Assembly (NCBI GenBank): GCA_027574665.1
Contig: CM050655.1
Span: 12,891,170 to 12,955,169 of the forward strand
Direction of reading: 5' to 3'
Length of the DNA stretch: 64,000 bases
Source: Rhynochetos jubatus
Taxonomy: Eukaryota > Chordata > Aves > Eurypygiformes > Rhynochetidae
Part shown: positions 24,609 through 37,870 of the stretch, piece after piece
Position numbering within the stretch: the first letter of the stretch is position 1
How the letters are laid out: each line of letters starts with the position of its first letter
Translations under genes and position numbers: made by a program
Notes under the pieces: generated by a model
What the model saw: the letters and a program-made list of their open reading frames with translations, nothing else
Databases searched by the model: none
Told to the model about the DNA's origin: nothing

Positions 24609-27600
24609 CTGCACAGAAGGAAAGAATGAGAAGAATTAGGCAGTCGAAAGATTTTAACAAAGGATTCTTTTCCCGATCTTTTGCTCTGTTGAGAAAGGGA
24701 TTATAGTAACCTGCACCACAGGCATTCAAGAGGTATGTTCAAAGTCAGACCAAAAACTTCTACTAAACTAAGAAAACTCCCTCTAGTATTTGCTGCTAAA
24801 TAATCCTATCTTCTTTAAGCACCCTTTTGTGGGAGCATGGAGGGACACCCAAAAAGGAAACTAGCTATACAGTTAGCCTAGGAAGATCTGCATCAGCATG
24901 TTGATGATGTTCATCCGCTTTCACACTCTTTCAAAACCATTTTGCTTACACGGCTGCTTGGACTTAGGCAAAAGCCTAAACACACCCTTTGGATTGCACA
25001 TCCAACAACCCAGCTAGCAAGATGTTAGAAGCAGTTACCTGGAAAACCCCAGTGTCTACAGCTTGCTAAATACAGACACCTTTTACATACTTAATGTTTC
25101 TTTACCAAATCAGTACTTCTTCAGAGGTCTTAAGAAGATAAGCGCCACCGTTACACTGCTGATCAACTCCGCGGAGTTCTCTGTTTTCTTGCTTCCTTAC
25201 ATGCACTAGAGATAAGGTTCACCCTCAACTGTTGTCAAGTATTTCTGAGAACTACAGCTTTTCAGAGTATCATAACTGAACCACCTCTGCAGAAATGCAA
25301 TGGGGAAAAACCCACAGAGGATAAGCTTCTAAATCAAGAACTAGAGCTGGGAAGACAGATCACTCACACAGCCCTCGCATTCCAGCAAGCTGACTGCACG
25401 AGTGCTGCCTATGACAGACAAGCAGCAGCTCCCATTTCCATCCTGCATTCGCTTGAAAGGAACCACCTTTGTTAGCCAAAGGAAAATTGTACTTTATTGC
25501 AGTACAGGCAGTGACTGGAAAGGACTTTCCTAGATGTGACCCTGTCACATACATAAGCTGAGTTTTGCAATATACATTCCTAAGTAGTAGACAGTTTTGT
25601 TTCCTCACGCCCTGGATCAGCTGTAGTTACTGACCTTTTCAACCCATTCAGCTTCACAGACAACATTTAAAAATCTTACTATTATGGGACACAGTAAAGA
25701 AAACTTGTTTGAACACCACTCCCCTGACATGTTTTTCTAAGCCTGCAGCTGAGAGAACACAAGAGAGGGAATGAACACTTGGTCTTCCCAACTTACTCAT
25801 TTCAGTCTCTAGCTCCAAACAGCAATTTATATCTCAACAAACCAATAGTCATATACTTGTACAAGTCCAGTAAGTCCAATGTGTTTGAGGAAGAGAGGGG
25901 ACACTGGGAGACAACAGCAAAAGCCCACTAATCTGAACACAGTCCAAAACTCTCTTTGCATCAGCGGTACCCTGGCTGCCAGTACAAGCACATTTTCTGG
26001 ATGCAGGCAAGCCAAGGCCTCCATCACTGTCCTGTCTGCCTTTGAAAGTAAGGATCCGAGCAAGACAGGAGTGGCAACTGTAAAATGCACATACTGCTAC
26101 TAAGAAACATTGCTTTTGCTGCTGCCACCACTACAAAAGAGGAGGCAGCAGGTGGCATTTAGCTACCATGTCATTAAACTCCATAAAAATGGCCTTCTAG
26201 TAGACAAAGAGGCTTAAAACACAACCTGAGGCAGAGAGGCAAGCATACCATTTCAGGACCTAAAATACAAACATAGTGAGAAGTCTTCCTTTTTGTAGGT
26301 TGACCTCCCTGGCATTGAGACTTAACATCCAACTGTTCAAGTCCCAGCTTCAGTGAAGCTACTCCTAGGAACAAGAGTGTCAAAAGCACCCTTACTGATT
26401 AGCACCATTCCCCACCTACCTCATTGTTTTGACCACCAGCTTCCAAGACATTTCTCCCCACTTCCCCATACAACTGGCAAGATGCCCCAGTCAATACCAC
26501 AGCATTTTCACAGAAAGAAAAAGCAAAATGTTTGGGTTTTTTTTAAACACCACACTTATTTTTTGTTTAACGCTTTGAAGTGACAGGGAGCTTCATGCTA
26601 GCAGTACTGGTCCCTTGTCGCAAGAAGCTGCCCTATAGCAACACGTGGCTGCCCAGACAGATTTTTCCTTCTGAAATGCCTGCCTATATTAAAGGGCAGA
26701 TTTGACTTACTCTTTCCTTATCCTCATCAGGAGTTTTTTGGTTCTTCTTGACAGACCACCACACACCATATCGAGCAGCATAACCACTACTCGTGTAGGA
26801 GTGACATTCTGATATATCTGAAGTACAGGTGTGTCTGACTTTTTCTCCTAATCCTACAAATAAACAAACCAAGCAATCCACTCAAGGCAGGCAGCCACCT
26901 TCCCAAGTTTATACTGAAAACAGTCATGTTTCCTAACACAGGAGGCATCTGTTACCAGTCCAAAAATCTGCTACATCAGTATTTTGTTTAATTTACATCA
27001 CAGGTTACATAGCTATGGTTATGCAATCTTACAAACCACTTGGAAGATTAAAGTAGTATGTGAGCTGCACAGACTAGTAACTTTCTCTACTGTGTGTTAG
27101 AGAAAGCAAGTCACATGGTGTCAGCTGACAGTTATCACCCACTCATGACAACAGGAATTTCTGAAAACTACAGAGCACTGGTGCTGTGGTAGAATATATA
27201 ATTTTGTCTTTGTGTTTACAGTTTTAGTGAGGGGAGAGAATTGTAGTCATTCATCATGAGGCTACTGCCATTTCCAAAGCCTTTCTACACCCACAGATTC
27301 CACTCCCTTCAAAATGCTACAGCAGTGATATTCATAGTCTATAGATTTTAACTTTCAAAACAGAAGCTGTGATATATTAAACAATCTAATTTGGATATGC
27401 AAGGAAATCCTCACAGACAAGATGTTAAATCTAGCGCAACTGTAACACTAATGCACATCTCTAGACCTAGGTCCACAAATTCTTTTGACCCTCAGGAAAT
27501 GTTAACTTTCCAAGGCAGTCCTAAGTCACACTGAAGTTCCAGGTTCAGCCAAGTACTGCCACCATACGTAGTCCTGATCCCCTTTCCTGCCCCCTCCGAA

Positions 27601-30600
27601 AACCCACAACCATTAATCATCCTACTCAGTGGAGCAAACAGTCATACAGCAAATCTTCAGATCCCTCCTGCGATCTCATACCACGTGTTAAGAAGAAAAC
27701 AGTTTTAAGCCCTCCAATCTACTTCCCAAGAGCCATACAAATGCCAGTGTGGGTGCAGTCAGGAGGTGGCAGGAGAAAGATGGGAGGCCAGAAGCTGAGC
27801 CAGCTTTTCAGAGTGCTCATGGAAATGCAGCACCCCTGCAATGCCAGCCTGCACCAGTACCACAGGCTACACCACACTTGCATCTAACACACTGAAATGG
27901 ATGAAGCTGGGGGAAGGGGACACAACTGAGGCAAGAAGAAAAAAAAATAGTTCATTTTTGTAAACTGTTGACTGCTCCCCGCCCCCTCCCCCTGCCATCA
28001 TTCATCAATACAAAGCATCAAGTTTATATGAAGCAAAATAGCAGAGTCAAAAGAAGAATGCACTGAGGAGCAAGAGGAATTTTTAAAATACAGCACGATA
28101 CACACTTTGGCCTATCATTGGTTTTGTTTTCCATTACTCCATCACCACCAAATCTGTATCAAAAAGTATCGGTTCATTCATTCAAGACATGGTGCCATTA
28201 AAAATAATTGTCATTTTCTTGTGCTCCATCAATAGGGGTTTTTTGTGAAGATGAAAGACAGACTTATCTCTGACCAGGAATAGTTCAGAGATTTTCTAAG
28301 GGCCTTCTGAAAACAGAGCTAATAAGGGGTGCCTACGGACTGTTCTTTCCACATCCCAGAGAGGAAGCGAACACCAAGGGAGCCTTCGTGTTCAGTGCAA
28401 TATCTGGGTGCTGGGCACCAAACCTTCACGTGAAAGGATTGAGCTGATGGAACACAAAGGCAAGAAAAACTGAGGGGAGTTTGAGCTCTTACAGGCTAAT
28501 CTGTTCCTGGAAACAGAGATAGTAACCACACCAATGATTCAGAAAATCCCTGCAAGCATGTCTCATCTTTACTTTTGCAATTTTGTCTCTAAGGAACTCT
28601 GACAGGCCTCACAAAGAAAATACAAGCGTCTCTTAAGGAATACAAGTATAGTGTGTTTATTTCTGCTGCAGTCCAGAAGAGCAGAGAAATATTTGTTCGT
28701 TCTTACAGGAAACCTGAGGATTATTCAATAAAAGGGTATTTTTTTAACCTGAAAGACTCAAGATGCAAGACAGAGATTGCTAATAAGCTATCCCTGCTTT
28801 ACTAGAAAAAAAAAAAAAGCAGCTAACAGATCTCTGAATTCAATGGAAAATATGAGCAAAGCCAGACAGATTTCTTAAGATGTCATCTTTTGGGGGTCTC
28901 ATTTTTGTAGTGTGCTGAAGACTCATGTGAGTTAACACTTAGTCGGATTACACCAGGATAAATGAAACCAACAGTAGACACCATCACCACAGTTCCATGG
29001 ATTGCTTATTAACATCTTGCTGAAGTTTGGAAAAAAAGTCATCCCTATAAAAATGTTATTTAACAAAGCTATTGACTAGTTTCACTTGAATAGGAGCTTG
29101 CCTGCGCTGTAACTCACTTAGTATTTGCAACAAACCATGTTCTCCTACTTCGCCGAGAGTTCAGGTATTGTGAAACACATAGAAGTGTGTCAGTCAGGAG
29201 TTTATTCACTCCAGGGAGCAAAGCCTGTTAGAACAAGTAGCCAGAACCATCTTGGCTGATCAAAGCTCCACACATCTGCTCTCTACTACCTCTCATGAGA
29301 GCAGATACATACCCACTCCCTAGAACATCAACAGTAGCAGGGCAAAACTCAAGTTCTCAATTTAAAGCAAGCATGTAATTTCACTTTTTTCCTTCCAACA
29401 GAAGGTTTTGGAACCCTTACAAAGTAAATACTTAATTTGAGGAGCCAGAACTTCCAGTTCAGGGAATGATTTTACTTCTAGTTAGTGATCGGGGAATAAT
29501 TTTGTTTCTATTTAATGATCCAACAGTAACAGTACCTATTCCAGACATGTCCGCTCCCTCCCGTACCTCCACACAGACCAAAATGTTTCAAGAACAAAAT
29601 GGGTTCTCCATTTGCGATACCACTTCATGTCACAAAAATAAGTCACAACTTAGAAAAGACAGAAAGACACCAACTTTCTCTGCTGACAAATGCACTCCTT
29701 CTTCAGGAAGATTCTAAACTTTTAGCGATATTGTGGCTTTCCTTCATTTCCAGGAATGCCACTTGTTCAAGTCTCCATTTATATTTCAGCCAATATTCAA
29801 GGTACTCCTTCATTTTCTTTTTTTTTTTTTTGGAAGAGAAAAAAAACGGAGAGTCACCATAGTAATATACATCAAAGAAATTATAAGCATATAAAATCCG
29901 TTTGGATTTGCTTGGTTGTTATCTTTTCCTTGCTTTGGGTTTAACACACAGCCTGCCCATATTCATGCCATATTTCTTAGCCTTTACACTATGATATAAA
30001 TACATATTATGTATAGTAGGTATACAGACCAGATCAAGGTATCTTTAAGTTAAAAAAGAATTCCAGCATTGACATCCGTTCTCCAGCAATGAGCATGCTA
30101 AGAAATGAATGTGTGTCTCTCTATAATACTAGTTACATTCATCACTTGTTCTGGTTAAACAATGCTGTCTCCATGTCATGGAGACAAGATGTGGAGCTGA
30201 ATCCCTAAAAAACACTAATTTTTCTCCCCTCCCACCCCAGTAACAGGACCCATGCTTCCTAACACCAGAGGAACACTCATTCCAAATGAGGCACCCTCCC
30301 AGCACCAGGGGATGCTTGCTACTTATTAGGGAGATGGGGTGTAAATGCGTGTCAGGTTTGGGGCAATGCTTTCAAAGCTTGCTTTCTTCTGCTTTCTCTG
30401 CCTTGTGTGCCAACTGCATTTGCAACACACACAGGAGAACCTTATTTTACTTGCTAGGCAGAGCTACTACCAGCTCATAGGCCATGTAGACAGCTCAACC
30501 ACCATATAATCATTTTCCCTACCAACTGACTCTGGTAAAGAAATGCACTTGCGTGACTTGTAAAAACCAACTAGAAGCTAAATCTCTAAACATAACACCG

Positions 30601-33600
30601 GAAAACATTAGAAATGTGACAAAATAGCATCCCCCAAATGCCTCATGATCCTAACCACTGCCAGCTCTTCAGCAGACCAGGTGTCTCAGCCCAAAGACAC
30701 CGAAATAAGCTAATGCTTCAGGAGACACAGCAGGCAGGTTCGCAGAGCGCCCTGCACGCACTACCACAACAAAAGGAAAAAGAAAAAGCACGCAGACCCA
30801 GGCTGCTCCAGGCCGCCAAGCCCATGCTTGAACAGCTCCAGCCCTTCCCCCAAGAGCCAGTGTTCAGACGGGTCGTGAGAAACCCTCCACTGTCTCACTG
30901 GAAGACTCTGCATGCGCCCCGGGGGAAGAAGGAAAAACAGGCTTTCCACCTCTCAGGAGAACGCCAAGAACAACACAGTGTCACCAAGAGATCAGGGCAG
31001 CAAAGGCTATGAAGCGACACCATCAGAGCTTCTTCCAGTGCAGCTGTTGGTCTCTGCAGTAGTTAACAGCAGATGCACCAGCAGAATTAAAAGGTGCAGA
31101 GGTTCAACAAAAACACTTCCTAATCTGTGCTTTTAATGAAAAGAAAAAACCAAATACCTCCAGAGGAAAAAGAAAGGGGAGAACAGAGGAAACTGCCATC
31201 CGAACAGGCTGACAGCATGACTGGTTACACCAGCAGCACAGCTCGGAAAGAAAAAAAAAAAGCCACAGAGCTGAACACCACCATCCCTTCTCACTTGAAT
31301 CAGCCAGACAAGGTCTTTCAGTTGAACTCCCTTCTGCAAAGCAGAACCAGACCACTGCTATGACCACTTCCATCAAAATACCCTTCGTAACCTCAGCCTA
31401 CACTTTGCAAAGAAAGCCACCTTGTTATCTTGCGAGAGTCACCTCACTCGTTGCCTATCCACTAGTTCCAAGTCAATCTACTTCTCAGATGAATCTCCTC
31501 CTCCACAGGCTTGCCACGCAAACTCAAAGGAACCGAATAGTCACGGCAGGGTAGAAAGCTCTGCTGTTTCGTATCCTTTATTCTGCATAGCTATACCACT
31601 GCATTCGTATTTCACACAGCATTACGTACTTCCCTGAGCACCATTTAACAACAAATTGTTGAGGGCAAAGAAATGTGCAGCAAGAGAACCTGCTCCATAT
31701 CCTGGCAGTCAGAAGCCTGCTGTCCTTGTGAGACCAACACCTCAGGTGTCTTCCTTCAGATGCCAAGTTACTTGAGGCTATTCCCTTTGTTTCCTATTCC
31801 AGGAGTTTCCAGACGGTTTACGTGTTTCAGCACTGCTTTTATACCCCAAAACCGGAGTAGACAGCTCTTGCCAAGCAGAACAAATCATGCTGTTCTTCAA
31901 ATACTAAAATTCGCAGCATTCAGCTGCCTCTGAATCCTGTGCTTCATATCACTTCCTGGAGCTGTGACTGCAGCAACTGGAAGCTGCCTTGTTACCTGCA
32001 ATCCATCCATTATTTAGCAAAAACATCTTTCCAGAGAAACTCAAGTATCAATTATTTAGTCTTTGAGCAGGAAACAAAAACCTTTAAAACAGGAAAAAGT
32101 AGTTTTTGAAGTGGCTGTTGGGCCACATGAACAAATTTGGTTTCGTACACTAGCAACTTGTTTGAAACAACCCATAAAGAAAGCCAAAAGCTCATATGCA
32201 CACGCAAGCTCAGAAAGTGCCAGAGCCTGTTATCGCCCAAGGAAGATCCCCAGCTACACTGGAAGCTTCAGCACAGGTCTGCACACAGATGACCTTTATC
32301 AATTTGTTATAAACGCCTGCTCTCTAGACTGGGAGCGTAAAACAGAAAAGCTCCTTGTGATGCCAGGATAACATTCAACAGCGCCTACTGCAAAGGCCAA
32401 GAGGAAGCAAAGCCCTACATCCATTACACCCTTGCCTTTCACATTCTGCTTCAGATTAAGGATGAAGACAGCCCTAAGACTTTCAGCTTTTGCACAGACT
32501 TCTAAAAACAAAGATATAAAACAACTCTCAAAAAATACACGTAAGCAGGCGCTCTGGGTAAGAACAGAAATTCATTCACTTACACATACCATGTATGAGC
32601 TTTACACTACAAGAGAGGGGATAAAACACACTTGCTTTGCTCCCAGAAAGGAAGAGAGACAGGAAACACTGAAGCAAATAAAGTGCTGGTCCCCCCTCCC
32701 AAACAGGGGCCGAGGCACACTGAACCAGAAAGGAAAAATAAACTTACTTTTAAATCCTGCTAAGAGTCCTGGGTTTGGATACAGTTCCTCTTGGGGTCAG
32801 CATAGTTTATTTTCAGTCGCTAAAAGTTTTCTGCACAAGTGATAACAGCATTCAAGTGTGAATAATTGGCCAGAAGGATACTTCTCTCTCAAAGGTTCTT
32901 CTCTCAGCTTTACCAATCTGACATAAATATTAAAATTTAAGGTTAGCAAAAGCCTGCCCACTCAAGTCAGTGGTTTTAACTTAAACCACTCACAGCAAGC
33001 CCTTATCCTGTCAATATCTGAGGATCACCAACTTCTGCAAGTTAAATCCTTTGCTGTAATCCTCACCTGTGACATGCCTAAAATAGAAGAATTTACCCAA
33101 CAATGATTTTTCAGCTCACCGATCATAGCGAAAACAGGTTTTGCTCAGTCATCCAAAATAAAGAGAAGTTGGTTTACAATGCAAAAAATTCAAATACAAC
33201 TAGTGTTCAACTACTTAGGTAAACAAATTGTGATTGTTTTCAAAGTGAAGCCATCTGAACCTAGATGATTCAGGTGTGTCTTTTTTTATTTCTACATTAA
33301 ATCAGATCTCAGCCTTTTTGGGGGGGGACATAAAATATTAAACTTTGAAACTCACATGTATCTCACCCTGATGAGCTTTAGATCATCGCCAACATTGTTC
33401 TAAAGCTTTCCTTCCTCAGATGCTTTTGGCTAAGCATGAGCCAAAGGGTCAAGGAGAAGGATCCCGCTCCTGCCCAGGATGTGCACAGAAGCTATCAACA
33501 CTACAGCTGTCCAAGACCAACAGATTTTAAGACTGTACGATACTAGAAAGGATGACCCATCACTGCCCTTTGGATGTAAAATCAGAAGCCACCTGGAAAA

Positions 33601-36600
33601 GGACCATTTCTTAATTCCCCCTTAGCAACAGCCTGCAACATTTACTCTGAAGCAAGGAAAACTCTTGTTTGAGGGTTTTATTTACTCTACCTTAGGTACT
33701 TCAGCAAAAGTGCTTAAAAGAACACGAGAACCATGGCACATTCATGGATTTTTTGAATTGCAGCCTGCTAGCCTTGGAAACACAGCACAGATGCAAAGTA
33801 CAAAAATCCACTCTACAAAAAACAAAAGGTTTGAAGGTTTGGCCCAGAAAGCCACAGTGCAAAGCAGGTGGCACAAAAAGCCCACAGAATCAACAGTCTT
33901 GATTCATATGCGACTGAGGCATAAGTGTCTTTGTCTGGTATCTGAAACCCACATATTTTATCATACCCCACCCAAGTGGAACTTGTTTTTTTAAAGCAGA
34001 AAATAACAAAGGGAGGATCTGTAGGAACAGTTTTGACAAAAGCGAACTCCACTTCCCCACACGCACCTCAATGGGTTCTCTAACACAATGATATTAGAAC
34101 AAGAGTTGAATTTATTCACGCTCAGCAGTGCTCAAACTGTGCCACACCTAACACTTGATGGGAAACTTGATAGAAGACTATGCCAATTAATTGTAGCAGT
34201 TTGTCAGTAGAAAAAATGACCCCCCTCCCTCTTTTTTTCCAAACATCCATTTACAGGTAATGGCCAACTGGTAGCCACACATCAAAGCCTCATCAGCTAA
34301 ATATAACTACACTTTACGAAAATCAGATCAGACTCAAGACAAAGTGATCTATAAGGGATCAAAAAGCATACGCCTCAGTTATTCAGCAGAACTTAACCTA
34401 CAACTTAAACATCTCCATCCAGATTACCTACACATTTGCATCTGAGCCAAATTCATCACACACCATGTCAATTTTCTTGCTACATCTAAAAGCAAAAGTT
34501 TAAATCTTCAATACCAAAGAAAGCGTCCCAATTAAGCAGCATTTCAGAGCTCTGAGCAAGGGCTTTTCATGATCCTTTCATTAAGTACTACAAAGCCTAA
34601 ATCTAGCATAAGGTAGCCCAGAACGTACCCCATTTCAGTCAGGTATGTTACCGATGTGAAGGCTCTTGCACAGACATTGCTCCTAGCACAGTGCTCACAA
34701 CAGAATTATTTTAGCTTTCTTTTCATCATCCACCAACCCATCCTGCAAGGGGGACAGGGAGGAGAAGAAAGAGGCTTTAAACAGGAAAACAGTGCAAGAC
34801 TATTCTACAATGCCCTAAATGTCAGGCAAAACCTGTGCCCAGAGACAAGAATAAACTCAAGCAAGGTTTCTAATGATTTGGTCATCTTACTTGAGGACTG
34901 GAGATAATGCTTTGACACAAAGGAAGCTAACTGGATCAACTTACACTAAGTAAAAATCACACAGAGCACACACCAGACAGTGAAGAACAACTTTCAATGA
35001 TTTTGATTTAGTTCTAGACCTCACTTTAAGCAAGGCTTTGTCCGTCTATGAGTGACATCAGTAAAAATAAAGCAAAATGCCAACTACATAACTTCCTTGA
35101 ACATTGTTTTTTAACAGTATTATAAATGCATTTCCAAATTTTGGGGAAGCCATCTCACTGCTGCTTCAGTAACACTAATTTTCAACATGAAAATTTTCTA
35201 AGGACAGGCAACATAACTATGTTCTTTCCTCCCACCCCTCAAGAACAGAGCTGAAAGGACATACATCACACCTCCCAGTGTCATTAGCCAGAGGATAAAG
35301 AACACCACTTCAACAACACAGGCACCCTGCATTTGTGTTGTTTTGGGTTTCAGTTATTTATTTTTATAAAGAAAAAAAACCAACAACACACCCAAAAGGT
35401 GCAAAGTAATATCCAACCCCCAGCTCATTTCTACTTTACACCAAGTGACTAGACCTAAATTCTCTCCCTCCTGACCCCTTCCCTCACCACACAATGCCTC
35501 TGTCAAGCAGCCAGCGGTAGCTTCTCACCCAAACATTTAAAGTTTCACACATTTATTGTAAGTATAAAGTGGCTCAGGAAGTTATAAGAGCATGTGAGTA
35601 CTGATGTCTACATCACTGATGGAGATAGCCAGAAATACCATCACCCCACTGAGCATTGATGAACAAGATATACCCTGTACCTCCGTTCTCTAGGAGCTGA
35701 TGTCCTTCCATTTTCTCCAGAGCTCTAGGTCACAAGCTTTATGTGCTTATGGGAGGGGTGGAAACACCACACACAAAACAAACCACCACAGTGCTGGAAG
35801 AATCTTATCCTGACAGTTGTCTTAAAACGTTCTCCACCGCCACCTTTGAAGATTTACTAAGGAAGTGAAAGTCCAACACAACATGCATCGTGTTACCTTT
35901 ACACAGTGCCTCCCCCCCCCCATCACAGAAAAACCGCTCAAAACGAAACCACTAAGTCTATGTTGAGTACGTGAGATATAAAGTCAGACATATGCTTAAC
36001 AGCCTTATGCAGATGCTCTGCAAGGGCAAAATTGTGGTTTGCTATGCAGAAAAAAAAAAAAAAAGGCCAGTGTTGAAGTTAAGTGAGTACAACACCATGG
36101 GTCCTGCATAACACCAAGCCTTTTCAGGCTTAGCTTAAACCCTCGCCCTAGAAACACGCAAGGGCCATTCCCTTTCTTAAATAAGAAGTTCGCAAGGGAA
36201 AAGAAATCCACTTTCCTCACATTCACCATACATAAAGCATTTTATCTGAACTCTCCTCACAGGGTCTGGGTGCAGCAGCTTCTCAGCAGCACTCTGTAGG
36301 GGCCACAGAATACCACACTCACCTGAAACTGCAAAGACAACTGCAAGGTAGACCGTAAGTGACCTAAAAGGGAACTGGTGGTGTGTTTAATTATCCAAAC
36401 AACGTCTAGGGACCCCACAGGAAGCCGAAACAGGCCCGGCGGTTGGGCGCGGCGTCACCTGAGGGGACGGCCGGGCCTGTTTCGGCGGGAAGCTGAAAGG
36501 GTGTCAGAGCGGTCCCTCGCCAACACTGATTACAACTAATTAAAGTTAAATCGGTGGAAAAACCAAAGTTACAGACCTCGCCCCTCGCACACACGAAGCA

Positions 36601-37129
36601 GTTGCTTCTGCTACATCAACGCCTGGATTGAGGGCAGGGGCTTGGCAGCAGCCGGTGTAACAGCAGAATAAGGAGCAGGTAAAGACCGGGCAGCTGCAGC
36701 ACCTCGAAAGGTCCTTTTCTTATTATTTTTCAGTTATTTTTCTCCTTTGTGGCACCTCACTCAACGAAACAACTTCGCGTGAACTCCCAGAGGAAGCCTC
36801 GCCCGGCCTCTCCGGCTTCCTTCAGTGGCCAGGGACAACGCTGTAGAGACAACGCTGAAACGCCCCGCGTTTTCAGGAAACTCAGGGAGTCTGAGGGTTG
36901 CTGCCCCGGGGGAGGGCAGCGCTTGCTCCCCGCCCAGTTCAATGGCTGCCAGCTCCCACGGGATATCGCAGGCGAGAGCCGAGCTCCGAGGGAGGTGGCT
37001 CAAAATGCCGGTGCTTAGAGACGAGGTGGGGGAGAACGGGGCATACCGTACGGCGGGGACGCGGCACGACCCCCGAGACAGAGAGCGGAGGGGGATGTCC
37101 GGCCCGCGGTGGGGCGGGCAGGGACTCAC
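24609..37129 (-). other. TSPAN14 long 5' intron region
   Basis: About 12.5 kb with no CR1 copy that I can recognise, an unusually clean stretch that may hold enhancers or unplaced 5' UTR exons. One exon-like segment (26711-26853 minus) has an acceptor after a T-rich tract and a GTAAGT donor and is open in one frame. It does not join in frame to the next coding exon. Confidence 0.6.
30166..30186. repeat. 21-bp palindrome
   Basis: Ten-base arms (TGTCTCCATG and its exact reverse complement) around one T. No protein site is recognised. It may be a binding site for a dimer or chance. Confidence 0.5.
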
Positions 37130-37870
37130 CGGGAGCAGCTGCTCGCTAACTTTCGCCAAGTTGGGCGGACGGCGAGGCGGCGGACGGCGTACTCGGGGAT
37201 CCCTCGGCTGCCTCGGCTAGTCCATGGACACGGCGCTCTCGTACCTTCCCCGGCGTCGGCACGGCCGGCTGATGGAGCCAGGGGTGCCTCTACCGCCGAG
37301 CCACCCCGCTGCTCCTATACTCCCACCGGGGACGGAGGCAGCGCGGAAATACCGGCTACCCGCACGCAGGCGTGCTGCACACAAAGAGGGCGTCCGGGAG
37401 GCCCGGTTTTCCCTCCAGATCGCCCGGTTCCCGCGGGTCTTCGGGCAGCTTCGTCCGCCGTGACCCCCGCAGGCGTCCCCCGAGCTGGTGGGGGAGCCCC
37501 CGGTACCACGGGAAGGAACCCCGAGGCCGGGCGGAGGCTGCGAGCGCTAGCGGCCCCTGCCCCAGCAGCAGGAATGGCCGCCCTTCACGGTCCCGCCGCC
37601 CCTTCCCCGCGGGTGACCTCCCGCGGCCTCCCTCGGCGGCTCGGCCGGAGGAGTCCAGTACCCGCTCAGTAACGATCTCGGCTTTATTTCAGACTAGTTT
37701 TCTGGCCGAGATGGCCAACCCCCGCCCTGCGGAAGAGGCTCGGAGAGCTGCCCCGCCCCCGGGCCGGGCCGGGCCGAGGCAGCTCGGCCGTAGCCCGCGC
37801 GGCCGCACCGGCCCCTCAGAGGCGTTTCTCCCCCTCCGGGGGCTCTCGGGGCGAGAACTAGCGTGGCAGG
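36420..37870. promoter_or_regulatory. CpG island, probable TSPAN14 promoter
   Basis: Dense CG dinucleotides and a sharp rise in GC over the AT-rich surroundings. No TATA box was seen. Long open frames here (for example 37109-37672 plus) are the usual by-product of GC-rich DNA and show no family resemblance. The island could fire in both directions; nothing supports a plus-strand gene. Confidence 0.7.
37130..37320 (-). promoter_or_regulatory. TSPAN14: Likely TSPAN14 noncoding first exon and start region
   Basis: A strong donor (CCG/GTGAGT) on the minus strand at 37129-37124 ends a GC-rich segment at the heart of a CpG island. This is where a TSPAN14 first exon is expected. The upstream limit and the start site are guesses. 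Joining to the exon at 24608 is inference; an intron of about 12.5 kb would be needed. Confidence 0.4.

Noticed and set aside
30638-31012. 124-codon plus-strand frame
   Set aside because: No motif, no start context of note, and it lies in the long TSPAN14 5' intron with no splice support.
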